The position numbers and the translations under genes were made by a program. The notes under the pieces are model-generated. The model searched no databases, was not told the origin of the DNA, and saw only the letters and a list, made by a program, of their open reading frames with translations. Shown in pieces: positions 59,801 to 64,000 of a stretch of DNA of 64,000 nucleotides. Each line of letters starts with the position of its first letter. Position 1 is the stretch's first letter. This DNA comes from Chryseolinea serpens. GTDB lineage: Bacteria > Bacteroidota > Bacteroidia > Cytophagales > Cyclobacteriaceae. The stretch covers positions 1-64,000 of the forward strand of contig NZ_FQWQ01000004.1 in the NCBI RefSeq assembly GCF_900129725.1, written 5' to 3'.

Positions 59801-62800
59801 CCTACGGCCACAACTTTGGTACGGTCGATGGCGACGCTACCTTGGGTACGGGAACGGTCTATTTGGAAAGCGCCAATTTGCCCGCCGGAAATTTCACACC
59901 TTTCCTGGATTGCCTCGGCACAGGAACGATCGAATACGGCGGTACCGGAAGCTATACCCTGATCCTGAACGGCTTTACTTCGATACCCAACCTGACGTTT
60001 AGCGGCACAGGAACAAGAATTTTGCCCAACACCGACCTGACGATTTGCAACACGCTCAAAATAGACGGCCCCACGCTGGACAACAGTGTGAACAACCGGA
60101 CGCTCACCGTCAACGGTTCGATGGAGCGTTATAACACGGGAGCCTTCCTGAGCGGTAGCGGCAGTACGGCTACCGTTACCTTCTCGGGTTCGGCAGCCCA
60201 AACACTGGGTGGCGCAACGGGCGATTTTACGGGCGCGAATGCCTTTAACAATCTTGAGATCGATAACAGTGCCGGACTTTCTATCGGCACAAACGGAAAC
60301 ATTGAAGTGAACGGAAACTTGTCGCTGACGAGCGGTATTGTCACTACGACGTCGACCAATAGCCTGAGCATTCTCAACACTTCTTCCTCGGCCGTAGTAC
60401 CTACCGGCGGTAGCGCCACGTCGTACATCAACGGTCCGCTGAAAAAACAAATTGTGAACGGCGACGCGTTCGTCTATCCACTCGGGCAAGGTTCGGTAAG
60501 GGGTCACACCTTTACGCTTACCTCGGCCTCGACGGGAACTTCGCTCTTTACAGCACAGTATTTTACCCCCAACCCCACGGCATCGTCGGTTACGGCACCC
60601 ATCGTTAAAATGGACAGGCTTGAGTATTGGACGGTAACCGCTACCGCTTCAAAAGCAGCGAAGGTGGGCATTGCCTGGGATGCGCAAAGTGATCTGAATG
60701 GATACATGACCGTGAATGGCATATCGGATCTGGAGGTTACCGAATACAATACGGGAACGTCATCGTGGGTAGGACTGGCGTCTACGGCCACGGGTGTAAA
60801 CAACCTGGGCAACGCCACCACGACAAGCAACGTGAGCCTTTCGACCACGCCGAAAAACTATTCACTGGGGAGCATCACCGACACCACGCCCCTTGCCGTG
60901 TTGTCGCCCACCGGAGCGGTGTGCGGAACGGCCGGAATTCCCGTGACCATCACCACGCACTCGCCCATCACGTTGAATTATACGATCAGTTACAATTTTA
61001 ACGGCGTGGCACAAACGCCGATCGTGGTCACATCGCTTCCTTTCACGTTGCCCACATCGGCAGCGGGATCCTACCAATTAACCGGGTTTAAGTACAACAA
61101 CAGTACGGTTACCGGTAACGTAGATGGAACCGCTGTAACGACGGATGCTTCGCCTACCCCGTCGGTTGCCGGCTCCAATCAATCGTTGTGTAATGCCACC
61201 AGCTTGAATTTGTCGGGGAACAATCCGACGGTGGGGAGCGGTTTGTGGACCATTACTGCCGGAACGGGCGGTTGGTTCAACACGCCCAACGCCGCCAATT
61301 ACAACGCCCTTTTTGGTGGCCCTCCCGGACACACGTATACGTTGAAGTGGACGATCACAAACGGTTCATGTACGTCGAGCAGCACGGTGGTGATCTCCTT
61401 CCCCTATGCGCCACAACAACCTTCGGCATTCACGACAGCCTCTCCGTCGGTGTGTAAAGGATCTTCCGGTAATGTGTATACGGTGCCGGCAGTGGCGGGT
61501 GCAACGTCTTACCAGTGGTCGTACTCCGGCACGGGAGCGACCATTGTAGGATCGACCAACTCGGTAACGATCAACTTCAGTGCAACAGCAACGAATGGAA
61601 CGCTGAGCGTTTCCGCAGTGAACGGCTGCGGACCTGGAACAGCGAGAACTTTAGGCATAACAACAACAACGCCTGCCGTAGCCACCTTCAATTACGGCGC
61701 AAGTCCCTATTGCCCGAACGCGTCCAACCCAAGCCCTACCTTCACCGGCGGTGGCGTTGCCGGAACGTTTTCGTCGACCACGGGATTGGTATTCGTGAGC
61801 ACCGCCACGGGTCAGGTGAACCTGTCGGCCAGCACGCCCGGCACTTATACCGTAACCAATACCATTGCCCCGTCGGCTCCTTGCGGCACGATAACCGCCA
61901 CAAGTTCGATAACCATTACGGCCACTGGAAACTGGTTGGGTGGCACGAGCAGTAACTGGCTCGATCCCAGCAACTGGATTTGTTCGACGGTTCCTACGTC
62001 GGCCAGCGATGTCGTAGTGCCTTCCTCTGCGCCCAATATGCCCATCGTCAATGCGGCGGGAGCGGTTTGCAGAAGCATAACGATCAACAACGGCGCGTCC
62101 CTGACGATCACCGGCACCAACAATCTTGATGTTTATGGAAGTTGGACCAACGGTGGCACGTTCACCCGCAATAACAGCACAGTAACCTTTAAGGGTACGG
62201 GTTCAATGGGTGGTTCGGCAGCAACGACGTTTAACAATGTTATCATCTCCGCTACCGGCAGTGTAACCGCGCCGGCCGGGAATTTGAACGTGGCCGGAAA
62301 CTGGACGAACAACGGTACATTCACCGCGTCGACCGGGACCATCACCTTTACCGGGACAGGGCCAAGTGCCATCAACGGAACTACGGCCTTCTACAACCTG
62401 ACGATGTCTAAGACGGGCAACAATGTTACGCTCAGCGGTACGGCAACGACAACGGTCAACAACACGCTCATATTAACAAGCGGCAACCTGGTGTCATCGT
62501 CTACGCACGGCCTTGCCCTGACGGCTACGGCCACCACCAGCGGTGGCTCCGCCGGCAGCTTTGTGTCGGGACCGATGACAAAAGTGTTAACAGGTACAAG
62601 CTTTATATTCCCGTTGGGCAGCGTTTCGGCGAACCGATACCGTCCGGCCCAGATCAACAACACCAGTGGCCCCGACACGTGGTCGGTCGAATATGTTGGC
62701 GCCGATCCCACCACGGGTGGATACTCCAACAACATTTACAATTATTCAAATTTGAAGAAGGTAAGTGAGTTTGAGTATTGGTTGATATCGCGCGCGGGTT

Positions 62801-63591
62801 CAACAGCCGCCGACCTGACGCTCTCCTACAATGTGGGCAGCTACATTCCGCCAGACATTGGGAATGTCGGCAACTTGAAAGTTGTTCATTGGGATGGTAC
62901 CCAGTGGGATCTTCCTAGCGGGGGAGGCAGTTTCTCGCAATCGGGATCGAATATCACCGGCACAGTGACCATGACACAGATCACGTCTTTCAGCCCCTTT
63001 TCACTTGGCTCCGGAGACATTACTTCACCCCTGCCCATCAAGCTTTTATATTTCAAGGCAAACGTCGTGGGCGACGAGGTCGTAACGGAGTGGGCTACTG
63101 CCGAAGAAGTGAACAACGACTACTTTACGGTGGAGAAATCATCCGACGGCGAGACGTTCGCTGAAGTGGCGAAGGTTTCGAGCCTGGGCGATACCAAAAC
63201 GGGACATCACTACTCCACTAACGATGTGGATCCTTATCCGGGTCTGTCCTACTATCGCTTGAAGCAAACCGATTTCGACAGGAAGTTCACCTACTCAAAA
63301 GTGGTGGCGGTGCAGTATAACGGCATGACCTCGGTTTTGTTGCGGGCTTATCCCAATCCTTCTGCCGGGAAGAAAATTACCGTGGAGATCAAAGGCTTTA
63401 AGGGCGTGACCGACATACCGGTTCAGATCTACGACATGCTCGGGAAACCGGTCCTCGAAACGATACTGACCACAAGCAAATCAGGCTCGCTGAAAGAAGA
63501 ACTTGTATTTGATAAAACACTGCCCGCGGGGCTGTACATTCTCAAGGCCGGTCCTTCGTTAAAGCTGATGCAGAAAATAGAGGTGGAGTAG
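50872..63591 (+). CDS. giant modular T9SS-secreted surface protein (4239 aa)
   Basis: The start at MARSFTILKTSIFLLFSLVL gives a signal peptide ending SAAQ; the frame is open earlier from a GTG but that would bury the signal. The protein is Thr/Asn/Gly-rich beta-solenoid. Five header segments with paired Trp recur: LWNVPGNWTLG (about residue 34), YSYQTGDWNTPSTWTSDP (about 999), YSYATGAWGAAASWTSDP (about 1982), SDGNWSDNTIWTPVG (about 2912) and GNWLGGTSSNWLDPSNW (about 3686). Each starts a stretch of repeats such as TFNGATTQNLNGTTNPTFNN. PKD/Ig-like segments lie near 3350-3680. The last 85 residues (AYPNPSAGKK to LMQKIEVE) are a type A T9SS C-terminal sorting domain, so it should cross the outer membrane by T9SS and stay on or leave the surface. 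Adhesion or gliding are possible roles. Confidence 0.93.
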   Translation: MARSFTILKTSIFLLFSLVLISKSAAQTNTSTGNLWNVPGNWTLGHVPLPAEDVVINTNMAMNMPAGAFTINSLTVTNNRTLTLGNSTTAQTINVTTYVTVNGGSTIALTNSNTIHSLTIGGTLTNAGTMTLWNNASQVCNLTLNGTSLTGNGAYTLNSITIGGAVTNNSTSNIVVKGDITSNNTFTSTAGTITFNGATTQNLNGTTNPTFNNVSIATNNTIVLLSGIGGITANGTFTMANTTTFDFGSGSARIVTIVGNLVSPTTITMTGVSLAHQLILGGAANGTPGTFNTTAGSGSIVEYNNATTQTVFNSTNYRILKLSGGGTKTFANTTTVNNDLNITGSGVVVSNANALTVSGNLNNSGTGATVWGGNGNTLTLTGNLLVTNNSTFTIGNTNGQVKTLNVAGNVQVDLGSTINVGAFAAVHVLSISGNLQADGIFNMVQTFPGNVCNVTFSGASSNTITSPGGTGAIGFNQITLTKGALANVLDVQAPITMSSPTAAGTYLTLTSGTFKLSSASTLTPYYGAATICAGLGGLWLNNAGASVSCVQAGASAAPGVPTVTGTLHITAGTFTYGSGNDVMLVNAATSNLWIDGGSLNMYGGIAFSSTSQFNMTSGSVRVDPTGFDSMVAGTTVLSFASTSATNAVTFTGGTVTIGDPPAIGAGGTSLFITPTAGLAYNFSGSTINFGDGSSNGNGIAGIGFTIDGGGRYPLFNVILNNGTSTGSNRFVRLANTDCTISNSLVFGNNVNDSFQLNGRQLTLNGTLTPGSGTFVGSATSTLVINGSNTPVMSLPPIVGGNLLSLTINKTGTNNTVNLGSSVTLAATGLLTLTSGVLEIGNYNLTLTNNAAIGGTPFSTANMIATDGTGYLTRNVASTQTLSPIGSAGYYTPMTLSSITAGGTYSVRVVPTALNPGYINAYWDFVTSAGNKTITATFQYDPAQLNGASQIISYAPAPYTIFQRPPLSGTSSFGANSFTITNNTTATNGGYWTMGNTSTFYSYQTGDWNTPSTWTSDPSGTLQTGSTVPGYSDNVVILTGRTVSLSSNIAVQLMNLQIDGGGSVDMSTFSFASGLSTLSGQGTLRLASVNFPTVASNTLVNAGGGTVEYYNAASFALPAGQTTYNNLTINCPGRTATQLMNLTLNGNLLVKSGTFQINDNTSTRRQLTINGDVTVNSGAAITVGTGVTNTTTNPTTITTSVAGPFIEYYDTQSHRVVINGNFTNNGTVKFSNIAYPVYDAFPPTAAGATSGFATVYFQGSTSKVLTCNNSTIFYNLVLDKGNDQTYSLTVNSSAYGNFKLYGANNAVADASAGATPTNPNIKKALWIRNGTLVLQGSTIIPSLTEGNTSGTLPTTSDYFIPANGGLYINGPDVVVLGTADDYREVNTAYGVAGGTGLVNGVLQGGNSALYVYGKLQISDGYLSTRESGGIVTNGGSGQIVINGGDVDAKQFLNAASSTASFQMSGGFFALRGRLKRVPLSYATVANLVDTVATTINTVRATSGTTTGFGTFNINNPANIFNMSGGDIWIYDVCDATPPATAPNIFDVKSSSSNISVTGGTLTIIPTAGTGLADETNHVISSTAALGNLVIKRPSSSTIVQLAASYPLTVLSKVNIQSGSFDANAQNLTIGGNFTIANGATYVATGTSANTTILNGSGAQTIAVNTAVPLALNNLTLTKTAGVAVNFAGSQTAINIGGNLNLTLGTLNDNGNTIAVAGNVYNSGVHAGAGKISLNGSTSTQTIDGNGIFQNLELNSTNAATAPISLANNITINGVLTFSRDNLFNISTYNLKFNASATVANAGTLRYAQSAGNAGDGGITKVYASPAAFVFPIGAASTGHVGVPKYTPASIGLNAAPTAYGSITVIPVGYAHPNETTTGRSLTYFWRVKSSGFTLGTAKVTHGYTYSVNDVVTGANITENGYVAARYDVNTTSWTKGTISDLDITNKIIGQPTTGTFLKDVSFIDGDYTAGDDTPTNPFGTPKVFYSYATGAWGAAASWTSDPTRATFVNIGTPGATDVVHIGAGHTISFGTPANYLTNPNTDPHSCATLYIDAGSVLDVRYNPSSNLGIVMNSSLGNGRIKITCAQASGSTFANPAGDFTSFNTNLGTTELYSTNPGYGTTYWMANGVTTYGNLLFSPLGGSNIIFPNNDVLIYGNCTETGANADSWLCPTWSGNYPLAPAVTVAKTITINGNLDIQGGAFGWYGNGNIAQNVVVNGNVTVCSVCALDNFSGATNQTLTIGGTLTNDGNGLANGGAIQIARVSLSSIPVIFNGNNSASITNTVGTPTTILGSVTVNKGTSQATTLNLNIAGTLTTPPDNWLTLQNGTLQYQRPNPSTDFAISAATNLNIPSTAGLYINYTNSNNKNVLIASNGADASDLLLSGKLTVVSGNVYVGQVGTSAFNNDIEYSGNSAAIQVTGGTLTVNGQIRRSTASTNGALSYTQTNGTVTINGNSSAGGLATSLTRAKLEVLNTGSQFNMSAGTLTLQRGGGTTFGDLYIRPSSSTVTGGTIIFSNTVPNTVQNYTMDATASLNNLSVTAGGALGTNATVTLMTNPLVLKGTLTLSNNKSFFNANNRNVTINQDLVNNGSTASYVYGTNLTTFTGTTQNISGTSATNFYDLTVSPSITMTVNNSFTVNHDLTIGSGSLLLNANKVTVLTDGAFVNNGAYSDDNITGGISMAGSSLQEVSGTGSFNRLEINNSNNVALLNDITLDHNLVMTNGIFNIKSNNLILNTTANISGSSFSATKMIMTDGVATSLGLTKFFPIISSTTTFTYPVGVTSKYTPAVFTINASGAIGYIKVAPVDSYQPTVIDPSKVLDYYFSVSSSGIVGFDGTLVLNYLATDVNGTESDYVAGWLQLPGTYWSKAAVGAATDNVNETTHKITFPFPAGSSNLNGDYTAGEDPAIPSQIPTYISNSDGNWSDNTIWTPVGASPPCPVGGPNGYNVIIQNNVATTVNNCFAYTTVIQSTGKLSILSPTYGHNFGTVDGDATLGTGTVYLESANLPAGNFTPFLDCLGTGTIEYGGTGSYTLILNGFTSIPNLTFSGTGTRILPNTDLTICNTLKIDGPTLDNSVNNRTLTVNGSMERYNTGAFLSGSGSTATVTFSGSAAQTLGGATGDFTGANAFNNLEIDNSAGLSIGTNGNIEVNGNLSLTSGIVTTTSTNSLSILNTSSSAVVPTGGSATSYINGPLKKQIVNGDAFVYPLGQGSVRGHTFTLTSASTGTSLFTAQYFTPNPTASSVTAPIVKMDRLEYWTVTATASKAAKVGIAWDAQSDLNGYMTVNGISDLEVTEYNTGTSSWVGLASTATGVNNLGNATTTSNVSLSTTPKNYSLGSITDTTPLAVLSPTGAVCGTAGIPVTITTHSPITLNYTISYNFNGVAQTPIVVTSLPFTLPTSAAGSYQLTGFKYNNSTVTGNVDGTAVTTDASPTPSVAGSNQSLCNATSLNLSGNNPTVGSGLWTITAGTGGWFNTPNAANYNALFGGPPGHTYTLKWTITNGSCTSSSTVVISFPYAPQQPSAFTTASPSVCKGSSGNVYTVPAVAGATSYQWSYSGTGATIVGSTNSVTINFSATATNGTLSVSAVNGCGPGTARTLGITTTTPAVATFNYGASPYCPNASNPSPTFTGGGVAGTFSSTTGLVFVSTATGQVNLSASTPGTYTVTNTIAPSAPCGTITATSSITITATGNWLGGTSSNWLDPSNWICSTVPTSASDVVVPSSAPNMPIVNAAGAVCRSITINNGASLTITGTNNLDVYGSWTNGGTFTRNNSTVTFKGTGSMGGSAATTFNNVIISATGSVTAPAGNLNVAGNWTNNGTFTASTGTITFTGTGPSAINGTTAFYNLTMSKTGNNVTLSGTATTTVNNTLILTSGNLVSSSTHGLALTATATTSGGSAGSFVSGPMTKVLTGTSFIFPLGSVSANRYRPAQINNTSGPDTWSVEYVGADPTTGGYSNNIYNYSNLKKVSEFEYWLISRAGSTAADLTLSYNVGSYIPPDIGNVGNLKVVHWDGTQWDLPSGGGSFSQSGSNITGTVTMTQITSFSPFSLGSGDITSPLPIKLLYFKANVVGDEVVTEWATAEEVNNDYFTVEKSSDGETFAEVAKVSSLGDTKTGHHYSTNDVDPYPGLSYYRLKQTDFDRKFTYSKVVAVQYNGMTSVLLRAYPNPSAGKKITVEIKGFKGVTDIPVQIYDMLGKPVLETILTTSKSGSLKEELVFDKTLPAGLYILKAGPSLKLMQKIEVE

Positions 63592-63620
63592 GAGCGGCTA
63601 CCCATGAATCATAGTGAGAT

Positions 63621-63661
63621 GCGCGCAGGACGACCTACACAGTCGCCTTGCGCGCTTTTTT
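63621..63661 (+). terminator. rho-independent terminator after the giant gene
   Basis: A 14-bp stem (GCGCGCAGGACGAC with GTCGCCTTGCGCGC, one wobble and one mismatch), a 7-nt loop, and six T. It lies 30 bp after the stop codon. Confidence 0.9.
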
Positions 63662-63751
63662 ATTGATTATGGTGTGGACTGCTTTTGACAAAGATCATCA
63701 TTCACGACATGCCCGCCGTGAAGGGGCGATAACAATATGCTCAAACAGGTT

Positions 63752-63842
63752 TGGACACCTGGGCTCGCAACAAGGCGGAGATGCACTGATTATTCAACTT
63801 ATGAAGTGGGCAGAGGAAGAACTTGAAGTAGTGATAGCGTGA
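63752..63842 (+). pseudogene. decayed copy of the 3' end of a GH31 gene
   Basis: About 90 bp closely matching 49272-49363 of the GH31 gene, including the encoded tail DALIIQLMKWAEEELEVVI before a stop. Differences are partly at third codon positions (atc/att, gac/gat), as expected for a former coding paralogue. About 2 nt are missing near 63776, which shifts the frame relative to the GH31 gene. Nothing upstream extends the match, so this is a remnant, not a gene. Confidence 0.75.
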
Positions 63843-63888
63843 GCCGTTTATTCGATGACTGCGAGGAGCCGCCGGTTAAATGCGACAC

Positions 63889-64000
63889 CTAGTTGTTCTG
63901 AAACGACTGCTTAAATTCCATCGGTGTGACATTCATCTTCTTTTTGAACAGCTTGTTAAAAGACTGCGGCCGTTCAAATCCCAAATGATAGGCAATCTCC
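63889..64000 (-). CDS. AraC-family transcriptional regulator, C-terminal fragment
   Basis: The last 36 codons of a gene that enters from beyond the window edge on the - strand. It reads EIAYHLGFERPQSFNKLFK followed by KKMNVTPMEFKQ and a TAG stop. This is the second helix-turn-helix of the AraC/XylS family (IA..LGF....F...FKK..G.TP..FR). The sensor part and target cannot be seen. Confidence 0.88.
   Translation of the reverse strand, partial: EIAYHLGFERPQSFNKLFKKKMNVTPMEFKQSFQNN

Noticed and set aside
58873-60507. 544-codon - strand frame inside the giant gene
   Set aside because: Arg/Val-rich low-complexity translation opposite the Thr/Asn repeats; an artefact of the repetitive sense strand.
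50872-63591. CRISPR or tandem DNA repeat array
   Set aside because: The repeats are protein-level and diverged, with no constant-length direct repeats and spacers.
63648-63842. 64-codon reading frame after the giant gene
   Set aside because: It begins inside the T run of the terminator and its tail is the shifted relic of a GH31 gene, so it is not a real gene.

Overview
The window comes from a Bacteroidota genome, most likely order Cytophagales or a relative. The signs are a SusC/SusD pair, a giant surface protein ending in a type IX secretion (T9SS) sorting domain, promoters with the Bacteroidota TAnnTTTG -7 box, and a transmembrane TPR/LuxR-type regulator. No rRNA, tRNA, CRISPR array or transposase was seen.

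Region 1 (1-21668, all +) is the 3' part of a nonribosomal peptide cluster. It holds three NRPS proteins (the first cut by the window edge), a DUF2807 protein, a SyrP-like Fe(II)/2-oxoglutarate dioxygenase, and an exporter fused to a ClbP/ZmaM-like S12 peptidase. It also holds a small unknown protein, a type II thioesterase, a GT9-like protein, a free-standing condensation domain, an Sfp-type phosphopantetheinyl transferase and a carbamoyltransferase. By-eye specificity codes suggest Gln and Ser for the two complete adenylation domains. The last NRPS ends in C-PCP with no adenylation or thioesterase domain, so loading and release of that unit are unexplained. The exporter fusion suggests an acylated prodrug cleaved in the periplasm.

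Region 2 (21694-29594, all -) holds two very large proteins of unknown function in tandem: 957 aa, then 1660 aa ending in a seven-bladed propeller of PLL-lectin type.

Region 3 (29999-49361) is the most interesting part. I read it as a catabolic locus for hydroxylysine, plausibly glycosylated hydroxylysine from collagen. It contains a 2-oxoadipate dioxygenase/decarboxylase (HglS family), an ALDH7-type aminoadipate-semialdehyde dehydrogenase, an amino-acid permease and a membrane-bound regulator. A SusC/SusD importer follows, then a fusion of hydroxylysine-kinase-like, M23 and phospho-lyase-like domains, a GH2 beta-galactosidase (interrupted by an in-frame TAG) and a GH31 alpha-glucosidase. Collagen hydroxylysine carries Glc-alpha-1,2-Gal-beta, so the enzyme set matches the substrate step by step. 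Three divergent promoters in this locus share a direct repeat of TGTAGAG (11-bp period), placed exactly 52 nt before the -7 box in each case.

Region 4 (49383-64000) has a DUF998 membrane protein (-), a 709-bp gene-free stretch, a 4239-aa modular T9SS surface protein with its terminator, a decayed copy of the 3' end of the GH31 gene, and the C-terminus of an AraC-family regulator running off the window on the - strand.
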